Notes: generated by a model from the letters alone, not told the origin. A stretch of DNA of 5,779 nucleotides from Thermoprotei archaeon (GCA_022759165.1 JAEMPT010000061.1:1-5779), one strand, 5' to 3'; positions 1 through 5,250 are shown, counted from the first letter of the stretch. Made by a program: numbers and translations.

Positions 1-612
1 GCTCGACTCTTTTCCGATTAGAATCTTGATAGCCTCGGCTGCTTCAAGAGCTCCTATAGCTCCTGGGACTGGGGGGAAAATTGAGGCAGGTCTTTCCTGG
101 GATCTCGCGCTCCTGAATACGCAATTGAGGCATGGTGATTTCCCAGGTATCACGACCATTAGTTGGCCATACCAGCCCCCCACAGCAGCATGAATGAACG
201 GCTTCCTATAACGAACAGCCAACTCATTGATCCTTAGCCTTGCTTCCCAACTATCCATTCCATCGATTATTACATCGCTCTGTTTAACTAGTTCTTCGAA
301 GGCTTCATTGAATATATCAATTTTCACGGGAACAACTTCTATATCGCTCCGCAATTGTTTGAGCCTTTTAGCCGCTAGCTCTACCTTTGGCTTCCCAATG
401 TCCTCTTCCGAGTAAATGATTTGCCTGTTCAAGTTGGAAAGCTCTAACGCATCCCTATCTACCAATATTATCTTTCCTATTCCTGAGGAGGCCAAATATA
501 AGCTAGCAGGAGAGCCCAATCCCCCAATCCCACATACAAGGGCGGTCGAGCGAGAAAGCTTTTCCTGTCCTTCTAAGCCTATTAGGTCGATCTGCCTAAG
601 GTACCTTTGCAT
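1..612 (-). CDS. ThiF/MoeB/HesA-family E1-like adenylating enzyme (3'-truncated by window edge)
   Basis: The first 204 residues are present and the reading frame is still open at base 1. The family adenylates the C-terminal glycine of a ubiquitin-fold protein (ThiS, MoaD, or archaeal SAMP-type) for sulfur transfer or conjugation. Seen in the sequence: the Rossmann nucleotide loop CGIGGLGS at residues 27-34, the acidic ribose contact VDRD at 51-54, NLNRQ at 60-64, DIGKPK at 71-76, and DGMDSWEAR at 117-125 with the metal-binding aspartate expected at D120. A CLNC pair (C161, C164) is the first half of a structural zinc site, whose second pair would lie beyond the window. The segment 165-187 runs straight into PPVPGAIG without the cysteine that sits there in E. 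coli MoeB/ThiF-type enzymes. ATG at 612 is chosen because an in-frame stop lies a few codons upstream and the protein begins with the usual RYLRQ..L.G pattern. Family membership is confident; the partner is unknown. Confidence 0.93.
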   Translation of the reverse strand, partial: MQRYLRQIDLIGLEGQEKLSRSTALVCGIGGLGSPASLYLASSGIGKIILVDRDALELSNLNRQIIYSEEDIGKPKVELAAKRLKQLRSDIEVVPVKIDIFNEAFEELVKQSDVIIDGMDSWEARLRINELAVRYRKPFIHAAVGGWYGQLMVVIPGKSPCLNCVFRSARSQERPASIFPPVPGAIGALEAAEAIKILIGKESS

Positions 613-651
613 CGCTTTTCGTCCCTAGGAGCCTTTTTATCGAGCTCATTA

Positions 652-659
652 TTAATATA
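652..659 (-). promoter_or_regulatory. Candidate TATA box for the E1-like gene
   Basis: The minus strand reads GAAAC then TATATTAA, resembling a purine-rich BRE followed by an archaeal TATA box. A transcript start about 25 bases downstream would fall near 630, giving a leader of roughly 18 bases before the ATG at 612. A weak SD-like AGGGA lies nine bases before that ATG. This suggests the gene has its own promoter rather than depending on the upstream cysteine-rich gene. Confidence 0.45.
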
Positions 660-694
660 GTTTCTTCCAAAAGCATTCTATCCAAGCATTGGTT

Positions 695-720
695 GAAATG
701 AAGCAAAAGCTTAAAAACAT
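695..720 (-). terminator. Possible T-rich archaeal terminator after the cysteine-rich gene
   Basis: Eighteen bases past the TGA stop at 739 the minus strand becomes T-rich (GTTTTTAAGC, TTTTGCTTC, ATTTC). It includes a short AAGC-TTTT-GCTT inverted repeat. Archaeal RNA polymerase commonly terminates at oligo-T runs, and a promoter-like motif for the next gene follows. No strong stem is present, so this rests on composition and position only. Confidence 0.35.
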
Positions 721-738
721 TGTAACTTCGTTCAGCGG

Positions 739-1173
739 TCAAATCAGATCGTCTAGCTTCTTCTTGCCTAGCTTCTTACTTATAACATCCTTCATCTTGC
801 TATCAAGATCTTCCTTGACTAGATCTTCAAAAATCTCCTTGTCCTCTGCGACCGACTGCGTCTTTTGCTTGACATAGCCACATGTCCCGTCGGGCAGAAG
901 GTAGTTCATCTTGCATGTAGCATACTGGCAGGAAGCACCTATGCATTCATCTCCAATCCAAGTGCAGAAGACGAACTTCCTTCCCGTCTTTGGATCTCTT
1001 CTTACTTGGTAGGCCCTCTTAGTGCACCAGAAGAGTGGACATGTATTGCTACACCTACCATTTACGGGCGAGGGCTCATTTTCCCTATGCACGGGCTTCC
1101 TTTCTTCCCCCCCATGCGTTTCAGTCCTTCGTGGAAAACGATCCCCCTTGTTCCACCTATCGTATCTGCTCAA
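739..1173 (-). CDS. Conserved-looking cysteine-rich small protein (possible metal or Fe-S binding), function unknown
   Basis: This is a soluble protein of about 144 residues with no signal peptide or membrane segment. Numbered from the TTG at 1173, the N-terminal ~37 residues are charged and low in structure (RYDRWNKGDRFPRR). The core at about 40-100 has eight cysteines (C41, C45, C50, C70, C77, C82, C87, C98), spaced x3, x4, x19, x6, x4, x4, x10. It contains distinctive strings such as FCTWIGDECIG, CQYATC and LPDGTCGY. The tail is a Lys/Asp/Glu-rich amphipathic helix ending KKKLDDLI. Eight cysteines could hold two zinc ions or an Fe-S cluster; this is inference. The motif set reminds me of an uncharacterised crenarchaeal family, which I cannot verify here. 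The TTG start is preferred because GGAAGGTG stands seven bases before it. The frame is open back to a GTG at 1197 (152 residues), and a GTG at 1092 is a third option. It follows the endonuclease gene by 44 bases, probably in the same operon. Confidence 0.82.
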   Translation of the reverse strand: MSRYDRWNKGDRFPRRTETHGGEERKPVHRENEPSPVNGRCSNTCPLFWCTKRAYQVRRDPKTGRKFVFCTWIGDECIGASCQYATCKMNYLLPDGTCGYVKQKTQSVAEDKEIFEDLVKEDLDSKMKDVISKKLGKKKLDDLI

Positions 1174-1180
1174 TATGGAA

Positions 1181-1188
1181 CACCTTCC
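1181..1188 (-). promoter_or_regulatory. Shine-Dalgarno site that selects the TTG start of the cysteine-rich gene
   Basis: The minus strand reads GGAAGGTG, close to the archaeal SD consensus GGAGGTGA, followed by seven bases and an in-frame TTG at 1173. The alternative GTG at 1197 has no SD in front of it, because this site lies inside the reading frame it would open. Confidence 0.6.
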
Positions 1189-1217
1189 AGTTAGCACTTC
1201 GTATCTATGGCTTTTGG

Positions 1218-1796
1218 TTAAGGCTTAAACCACTTGAAAAGAATGTATTCTATTTTGCCATCCTTATCTATCGCGAACATGAACTTCTTTTTTACACTAT
1301 GGCTTAATCTTCCCATTCTCACTATTTCTACAGGATCTATTGAATAATTACTCCTGTAGACATGTACTAAGTATGGAGCATGCTCTAGACCAGGGCCTAA
1401 CTTGTAGACAGCGTAATCGCTACCGAACTTCATACCGCTCCTCACAATGAAACCTCTCTTCCTTAGGTCCTTATAGACGTCGTAGAGGTAGCTGAAACCC
1501 TCTATCTTCTTCGAAGCTTCAATTCTTAGCTCCTCAGCAGAAAGCTTTTTTCCCATCGCGTCGTAAACCTCAATTTTCCCCTCTTCTACAAGATAAAGTG
1601 ATTCTATGAGAGATAGCTCTACGACCTCTCTATATTCCTTACGCTCAGGCTTCTTTATACCGAACGGCTTCCCAAAGTACCCATCGATATATATTTTTGA
1701 AGCGCTGTCTTCGCTTGGAAGTATAACTTTCAGCCCTAAAAGAAATCCTCTTGCCTTTGGGTTAGATTTTGTAGAGGGCAAGGTATTTGAAGTCAT
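1218..1796 (-). CDS. endA: tRNA-splicing endonuclease, catalytic subunit
   Basis: This enzyme cuts introns from precursor tRNAs (and other RNAs) at bulge-helix-bulge motifs, leaving 2',3'-cyclic phosphate ends for the RtcB ligase. The 192 residues match the usual single-domain length. After a 14-residue polar extension, the N-terminal domain runs from ARGFLLGLKVILP (15-27) through the Y40/G42 region. The C-terminal nuclease domain begins near FSYLYDVYKDLRKRGF (101-116). The catalytic triad is visible: Y131 in FGSDYAVY, H139 in LEHAPYLVHV, and the lysine within SVKKKFMFA (169-171). The end FKWFKP (187-192) is the conserved C-terminal dimerisation strand. Because the triad is intact this is the catalytic subunit. 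Crenarchaeal enzymes often also need a separate structural subunit, which is not in the window. ATG at 1796 lies inside the end of the PhoU-like gene, overlapping it by 35 bases in another frame. A TTG at 1781 is a possible alternative start. Confidence 0.95.
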   Translation of the reverse strand: MTSNTLPSTKSNPKARGFLLGLKVILPSEDSASKIYIDGYFGKPFGIKKPERKEYREVVELSLIESLYLVEEGKIEVYDAMGKKLSAEELRIEASKKIEGFSYLYDVYKDLRKRGFIVRSGMKFGSDYAVYKLGPGLEHAPYLVHVYRSNYSIDPVEIVRMGRLSHSVKKKFMFAIDKDGKIEYILFKWFKP

Positions 1797-2427
1797 GGCT
1801 AGCTTCCCTTATCACATCGGCGAGGTCTTCAACCAGATCTACTATTTCCTTGAGTATCATGAGCGAGAAGACATCTTTCGAGTATTTCTTTATAACCTCA
1901 AGAGTTATTGATCTATAGATTTGGTCGATATCATCTTCTTTTTGATTTATGACCTCATGGAATTCAAGTATTTTCCGTGCGTTTAAACTCAGCAGCTTGG
2001 CTTCCATGAAAAGATCTCCGACCATGCTCAAAGTCTTATTTGTCATTTCCACTATTCGGCTCTTAATATCGGAGTCAAGCTCTAATCCGGACTGGGCGAG
2101 GATCGTTAGTCTATATGTTATAGAGTCCATCAGCTGTATGAGCCTGTCTAAATGGGAAAGCGAGAACATATAAAGCTCCTTTGTCAGCAATGCAGGAGAA
2201 GTCCTGACAACATATTCCATGGTATTTTCCTTCAGTCTCTGGGCCTCGTCCTTCAGTTGTTTCACATATTCATAGCCTTTCTTCACGAGCTCAAACTTCC
2301 CCTCGTTCATGCTCAAAATTATTTCTTCTAGCCTCTTTCCTTCAACATCGATCACGCTTAGGATCTTCTGAAGTTGTTCTGAGAGGTTCATCTCTGCGAT
2401 GCTGCTTTGAACTCCCTCGTTATCCAT
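1762..2427 (-). CDS. PhoU/DUF47-like helical protein
   Basis: This all-helical protein of about 221 residues is close in length to the DUF47/PhoU-like family (putative regulators of phosphate uptake, usually beside PiT transporters). Numbered from the start at 2427, the supporting pattern is two PhoU-type halves. The first has FELVKKGYEYVKQLKDEAQRLK (about 46-67) and ends in LDRLIQLMDSITYRL. The second has KEDDIDQIYRS (about 165-175) and then LMILKEIVDLVEDLADV, the acidic E..D..AD signature of the family's last helix. There is no signal peptide or membrane segment. No phosphate transporter is visible here, and the gene overlaps the tRNA endonuclease instead, so a phosphate role is only family inference. 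ATG at 2427 is preferred because GAAGGTG lies eight bases before it. An in-frame ATG at 2448 (228 residues) has a similar AAGGTG at ten bases and cannot be excluded. Confidence 0.72.
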   Translation of the reverse strand: MDNEGVQSSIAEMNLSEQLQKILSVIDVEGKRLEEIILSMNEGKFELVKKGYEYVKQLKDEAQRLKENTMEYVVRTSPALLTKELYMFSLSHLDRLIQLMDSITYRLTILAQSGLELDSDIKSRIVEMTNKTLSMVGDLFMEAKLLSLNARKILEFHEVINQKEDDIDQIYRSITLEVIKKYSKDVFSLMILKEIVDLVEDLADVIREASHDFKYLALYKI

Positions 2428-2433
2428 ATTTAT

Positions 2434-2440
2434 TACACCT
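2434..2440 (-). promoter_or_regulatory. Shine-Dalgarno site favouring the ATG at 2427
   Basis: The minus strand reads GAAGGTG, then TAATAAAT, then ATG at 2427. A second SD-like AAGGTG at 2464-2459 sits ten bases before the upstream in-frame ATG at 2448. The spacing of the downstream pair is closer to optimal, so it is used for the called start, but both starts are plausible. Confidence 0.5.
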
Positions 2441-2466
2441 TCAGGCATATATTTACTGCACCTTGC

Positions 2467-2535
2467 TTATTTCGTCATTAGCCAGACATATAGAGATAGG
2501 GGTCCAGCAAAATCTAACTGGCCCGCTCTTTTCAT
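2467..2535 (-). CDS. Possible leaderless 22-codon micro-ORF ahead of the PhoU-like gene
   Basis: The reading frame ATG AAA AGA GCG GGC ... ATG ACG AAA TAA encodes 22 residues beginning MKRAGQLDFAGPL and ending YVWLMTK. Its ATG falls almost exactly where transcription should start from the BRE/TATA motif at 2556-2569, so it could be translated from a leaderless mRNA. The frame is open back to another ATG at 2583 (38 residues), but that lies upstream of the TATA box. Its stop is 18 bases before the ATG at 2448, in the same frame. I do not recognise the peptide. It may be a leader peptide, a tiny protein, or chance. Confidence 0.2.
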   Translation of the reverse strand: MKRAGQLDFAGPLSLYVWLMTK

Positions 2536-2555
2536 TGAAATTTCTATATTTGAAT

Positions 2556-2569
2556 CCTTATAAGCTTTC
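2556..2569 (-). promoter_or_regulatory. BRE/TATA promoter for the PhoU-like / endA / cysteine-rich operon
   Basis: The minus strand reads GAAAGCTTATAAGG, a near-textbook archaeal BRE (GAAAGC) plus TATA box (TTATAA) centred near 2560. The transcript start is expected near 2535. It is the strongest promoter-like motif in the 175-base gap and would drive the three-gene block down to 739. Confidence 0.6.
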
Positions 2570-2602
2570 ATTGTTATCTTCATGCATCGAAAACTTTTGC
2601 TG

Positions 2603-2962
2603 CTAGAGGGCAACGTCCAAACGTCCAAGCTTTCTGCTCTCCTCAAGCTGTTGCAATAGCCAATTCCTTTTTTCCTTCAACACTCCGGCGCTTCTCCTAA
2701 GAGAAAGATCTATGACTCTCTCTATTAGTTCAGACTCCCTTTCCGAATCTACAAGCCTTAAGAAGTCAAGAATCGTTTTAACATATTCTTTCTCTTCCTC
2801 GGTCGTCGCTTGCGCCGAGTACTCTTCTATGAAGGCGAGTATTTCGGCCCTTACCTTGCTACTCTTTTCAAGCAATGCGATGACCTTCCTCTCATCATCC
2901 GCTCCTGGCTTAGAATCTAGGAACTCCTCAACCTTTTTGAAAATCTTTTCTCTTTCGGTCAT
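2603..2962 (-). CDS. Small, highly charged helical protein of unknown function
   Basis: I do not recognise this protein. From the ATG at 2962 it has 119 residues, rich in Glu, Lys, Arg and Leu and predicted almost entirely helical. Helical segments lie at about 1-16 (MTEREKIFKKVEEFLD), 22-48, 53-73 and 74-115, the last ending LLQQLEESRKLGRLDVAL with coiled-coil character. There are no cysteines, signal peptide, membrane segment or catalytic-looking motif. The frame stays open to a GTG at 3004 and contains a TTG at 2995. An AAGGTG lies ten bases before that TTG, so a 130-residue form beginning MRSRPRDFQTI is a real alternative. The ATG is preferred because helical, protein-like sequence starts there. 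It follows the beta-rich small protein gene closely and is probably co-transcribed with it, which makes a shared role possible but unproven. Confidence 0.75.
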   Translation of the reverse strand: MTEREKIFKKVEEFLDSKPGADDERKVIALLEKSSKVRAEILAFIEEYSAQATTEEEKEYVKTILDFLRLVDSERESELIERVIDLSLRRSAGVLKEKRNWLLQQLEESRKLGRLDVAL

Positions 2963-3020
2963 TATAGTCTGAAAATCTCTGGGCCTCGAACGCAAAATAA
3001 CCACGCACCTTATATGAAGC

Positions 3021-3365
3021 CTACGCTGCTCTCAGAGTAGCAATAGTATTGTCGGCAATACCGTTTTCCTTCATGAAGTCCGTATTTGCGTAAACCACGT
3101 TTGGCGGCACGGAGTCATCTATTATTACTGAAAAGCTGAACTTCTTTTTTCCGGCTACGACTATTTCTGCCTTTTCCCTTATTCCGAGCTCTTTAGCCAA
3201 AGATGGGTTGAGCATCAGTTGCCCAGGTTTAGCCGAGCTATATCTTATCCTTATTCTCTTCTCCTTTTGAGACTTTTGCTTTTCACCTGAGCCAGCAGGC
3301 GGTATGACTGCGAGCAATGACTTTATGTCCTTTTTGTCCGGCATTCTCTCTTCATTCTCGGACAT
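3021..3365 (-). CDS. Small conserved-looking protein with beta-rich C-terminal domain, function unknown
   Basis: From the ATG at 3365 it is 114 residues. Residues 1-36 are charged and probably disordered (SENEERMPDKKD, then a Gly/Lys/Gln-rich linker). Residues 37-114 look like a compact beta domain: RIRIRYSS, then LNPSLAKELGIREKAEIVVAG (52-72), FSFSVIIDDSVPPNVVYAN (76-94) and GIADNTIATLRAA at the end. The pattern of a helix-capped 'LGI..KAEIVV' strand followed by 'GIADNTIATLR' suggests a small barrel of the AbrB or double-psi type, but this is inference from pattern only. It resembles an uncharacterised crenarchaeal protein I cannot name with certainty. The start is set by GAGGTTG six bases before the ATG. 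An ATG at 3386 and a TTG at 3389 lie upstream in frame, but neither has an SD. It is probably first in a two-gene unit with the helical protein. Confidence 0.82.
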   Translation of the reverse strand: MSENEERMPDKKDIKSLLAVIPPAGSGEKQKSQKEKRIRIRYSSAKPGQLMLNPSLAKELGIREKAEIVVAGKKKFSFSVIIDDSVPPNVVYANTDFMKENGIADNTIATLRAA

Positions 3366-3371
3366 TCGGTT

Positions 3372-3378
3372 CAACCTC
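3372..3378 (-). promoter_or_regulatory. Shine-Dalgarno site setting the start of the beta-rich small protein
   Basis: The minus strand reads GAGGTTG, one mismatch from GAGGTGA, followed by AACCGA and ATG at 3365. It lies inside the longer frame that would open at 3386 or 3389, so those upstream starts would leave this site unused. Confidence 0.55.
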
Positions 3379-3388
3379 AGTTTCATCA

Positions 3389-3411
3389 AATTTTATGATT
3401 CCCATAAAATT
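3389..3411. repeat. Perfect inverted repeat, 9-base arms and 5-base loop
   Basis: On the plus strand AATTTTATG, then ATTCC, then CATAAAATT; the arms are exact reverse complements. On the minus strand the upstream arm contains TTTTATG, a usable TATA box centred near 3406 that would place transcription start near 3381, just before the SD of the beta-rich small protein. The palindrome could be an operator overlapping the promoter, or a hairpin at the 5' end of a longer transcript. With AT-rich arms, chance is possible. Confidence 0.55.
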
Positions 3412-3423
3412 ATTGTTTTGATG

Positions 3424-3452
3424 CGAAAGAATATATAGTTAACCGACTTTCG
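3424..3452. repeat. Inverted repeat CGAAAG...CTTTCG directly after the glycyl-tRNA synthetase stop
   Basis: CGAAAG at 3424-3429 pairs with CTTTCG at 3447-3452, with a 17-base spacer holding TATATA and the palindrome GTTAAC. On the minus strand it begins one base past the TGA of the synthetase gene. TATATATT at 3437-3430 may be a TATA box for the next gene (start near 3408), or the repeat may mark the 3' end of the synthetase mRNA. The sequence does not decide between these. Confidence 0.35.
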
Positions 3453-3453
3453 T

Positions 3454-5166
3454 TCAGTGCGCTAGCTTTTTCCATAGAAACTCAGCTACTTCAGAAGCTC
3501 CGATTCTCTCCTGCTCCCAGCTATCTCTATACCTCACAGTGACGGTACCATCTTCTATGCTCCGGAAATCAACTGTGACGGCAAACGGGACCCCAACTTC
3601 ATCTGCTCTCGCATATCTCCTCCCGATGCTCCCGGAGTCGTCGTACAGCGCAGGTATCCCGCTCTGCTTCAATTCTTCAAAGATCCTTTTCGCCATTCCT
3701 TCTAGTCGCTCATCGTTCACGAGCGGAAATATAGCAATTTTGAAGGGGGAAAGTCTCGGAGGTATCGATAGGATGAGCCTGTCCTCCTTCTCCTTTAGTC
3801 CATATTCCATGACAACATAGAGGAGCCTCTCGACTCCGAACGAGGGCTCAACCACATGCGGTATAACTTTTCTCCCACTTTCTCTTTCTTCAACCTCTTC
3901 TATAACCACGGCTTCGGTAGGGACTTTAAAACCGTTGACCTCTATTTCTCTTCTCTCATTAACCAAATCTTTCAAGACCTCTGGGTTCATCGAAGTTAAG
4001 GCCCCTTCTATTTCCCCAGCCTTTTCTCTGAATAGCTTTCCTAGGATGGACCTATTTACCTTAACGACCTTTTTCTTCATAATGAAGGGTTTTTCAAATT
4101 GCCTGAAAATAGATAGATCCTGTTTGCTGTACAAGGAATGCCTGGAAAGGTCGTAGTCACCCCTATAAGCGTGACCTGCAACCTCTACCCAGCCCCACCT
4201 CTCCGTTTTGACTAGTTGATCAAATGTCTGTCTAGAGTAGTGCGCTCTCTCCTCGGGAAGTTTCTCTTCAAAATATATATTCTCCTCTGGAACCCCCAAG
4301 GATCTTATGAACTCTTGGGAAACAACCATCCAGTACCCGAGCCAAGGCGTCTTTATAATTCCTGTCTCGAGCGCTTCTGAAAGCATCATTTTTCTGGGCT
4401 CACTTCTGCCAGACAGCCTATCTTCGGCACTGATTAACCTCAACGTTTTGTCCTTCACTCGCTCCAAGTACTTCTCGTGGCCGGGCTCCTGTGGATCGAA
4501 GAAGAATTCGAATTCCATTATGGTGAACTCCCTCAGCCTAAGCATACCCTGCCTGGGGGAAATCTCGTTCCTCCCCACCCTTCCAACCTGAGCAAGACCC
4601 AAGGGCAATTTTTCCCTCATGACTCCATAGACCCGTTTGAAATTTAGGAACATCCCTTGAGCCAGTTCCGGTCTAACATAGCCGTTGCTCCCTTCATAAG
4701 GTCCGATCTGTGTTTTGAAGAGCAAATTAAACGATTTCACTTCACCGAGTTCTCCGCCACAAATCGGACACCTAATGTTCTTCTCCCTTATTATTCTACT
4801 TAGCTCATCGTTGCTTTTTCCCTCAACTTTATCGCCCGTAACTTCCTCTATTAGTTGGTCTGCCCTGAACTTCCTACCGCAGTTCTGGCAGGTTACGATC
4901 GGATCAGTAAAGCTCTCCAGATGACCTGAAGCCGCATATACTATTTCAGGTCCTATAATGGGGGTCTCAATCTCCGCCATGATCTCTTGATGCCTTCTTA
5001 TGAAGTAGTACTTCCATTCGTTTATTATGTTCTCTTTCATCGCGGCCCCGTAGGGCCCTAGGTCATACATACCGCTTAAGCCACCGTATATTTCATATGA
5101 CTGCCAAAAGAACCCTCTTCTCTTACCGACCTCAAACACTCTATCTGCTGCGCTAGATTGAGTCAT
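3454..5166 (-). CDS. glyS: Glycyl-tRNA synthetase (archaeal/eukaryotic type, class II)
   Basis: This cytoplasmic enzyme charges tRNA-Gly with glycine using ATP. At 570 residues it is full length for the single-chain archaeal enzyme, which acts as a homodimer. Visible elements: the N-terminal FFWQSYEIYGGLSGMYDLGP (19-38), leading into motif 1 (through NIINEWKYYF); a four-cysteine zinc ribbon, C93/C96 and C133/C136; YVRPELAQGMFLNF (163-176); motif 2, GRNEISPRQGMLRLREF (198-214) followed by MEFEFF; the glycine-site region GHAYRGDYDLSRH (331-343); motif 3, EPSFGVERLLYVV (440-452). The anticodon-binding domain starts near LSPFKIAIFPLV (472-483) and includes DDSGSIGRRYARADEVGVPF (509-528). The ATG at 5166 has AAGGGGT six bases upstream and starts directly at the conserved N-terminal region. 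All key motifs are intact, with no sign of frameshift or truncation. Confidence 0.98.
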   Translation of the reverse strand: MTQSSAADRVFEVGKRRGFFWQSYEIYGGLSGMYDLGPYGAAMKENIINEWKYYFIRRHQEIMAEIETPIIGPEIVYAASGHLESFTDPIVTCQNCGRKFRADQLIEEVTGDKVEGKSNDELSRIIREKNIRCPICGGELGEVKSFNLLFKTQIGPYEGSNGYVRPELAQGMFLNFKRVYGVMREKLPLGLAQVGRVGRNEISPRQGMLRLREFTIMEFEFFFDPQEPGHEKYLERVKDKTLRLISAEDRLSGRSEPRKMMLSEALETGIIKTPWLGYWMVVSQEFIRSLGVPEENIYFEEKLPEERAHYSRQTFDQLVKTERWGWVEVAGHAYRGDYDLSRHSLYSKQDLSIFRQFEKPFIMKKKVVKVNRSILGKLFREKAGEIEGALTSMNPEVLKDLVNERREIEVNGFKVPTEAVVIEEVEERESGRKVIPHVVEPSFGVERLLYVVMEYGLKEKEDRLILSIPPRLSPFKIAIFPLVNDERLEGMAKRIFEELKQSGIPALYDDSGSIGRRYARADEVGVPFAVTVDFRSIEDGTVTVRYRDSWEQERIGASEVAEFLWKKLAH

Positions 5167-5172
5167 GCCTAT

Positions 5173-5220
5173 ACCCCTTGTAATCTCTAGCTTTTCAGTT
5201 TGAACTAAAAAATACTTTTC
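5173..5220 (-). promoter_or_regulatory. Promoter and Shine-Dalgarno region of the glycyl-tRNA synthetase gene
   Basis: The minus strand reads GAAAAG (5220-5215), then TATTTTTTA (5214-5206), a BRE/TATA-like pair centred near 5210. It predicts transcription start near 5184. The SD AAGGGGT at 5179-5173 lies six bases before the ATG at 5166. The short leader with an SD indicates the gene can be transcribed independently of the upstream 157-residue protein gene. Confidence 0.5.
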
Positions 5221-5235
5221 TCAATCCAATTTTGA

Positions 5236-5246
5236 AAGAAAACCTC
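5236..5246 (-). terminator. Possible T-rich terminator after the 157-residue protein gene
   Basis: Just past the TGA stop at 5251 the minus strand reads GGTTTTCTTTC, a pyrimidine/T-rich run of the kind that ends archaeal transcripts. It sits between the stop codon and the promoter-like motif of the synthetase gene. There is no hairpin, so the call rests on composition and position. Confidence 0.3.
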
Positions 5247-5250
5247 AAGA

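Noticed and set aside
227..628. Plus-strand open frames opposite the E1-like gene
   Set aside because: Ser/Leu-rich translations typical of antisense shadows. The minus strand here carries unmistakable Rossmann and CxxC motifs.
671..692. AAGCATT occurring twice and the small palindrome CCAAGCATTGG
   Set aside because: Too short, and at positions with no clear relation to a promoter or gene end; likely chance in AT-rich intergenic DNA.
652..720. Minus-strand 22-codon frame (MFLSFCFIST...) in the gap before the E1-like gene
   Set aside because: No SD and no promoter placed to give a leaderless start. Its sequence lies in a T-rich stretch better read as a terminator plus the next promoter.
865..1194. 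Plus-strand open frame of 109 residues opposite the cysteine-rich gene
   Set aside because: It is antisense to a gene with a clear cysteine pattern and SD. Its own translation shows no domain-like pattern, and every other gene in the window is on the minus strand.
1606..1911. Plus-strand open frame of 101 residues spanning the endA / PhoU-like junction
   Set aside because: Antisense to two supported genes and without recognisable motifs or a convincing SD.
2467..2583. 38-codon extension of the micro-ORF starting at ATG 2583
   Set aside because: The strong BRE/TATA motif lies inside it and no SD precedes its ATG, so transcripts from that promoter would not contain this start.
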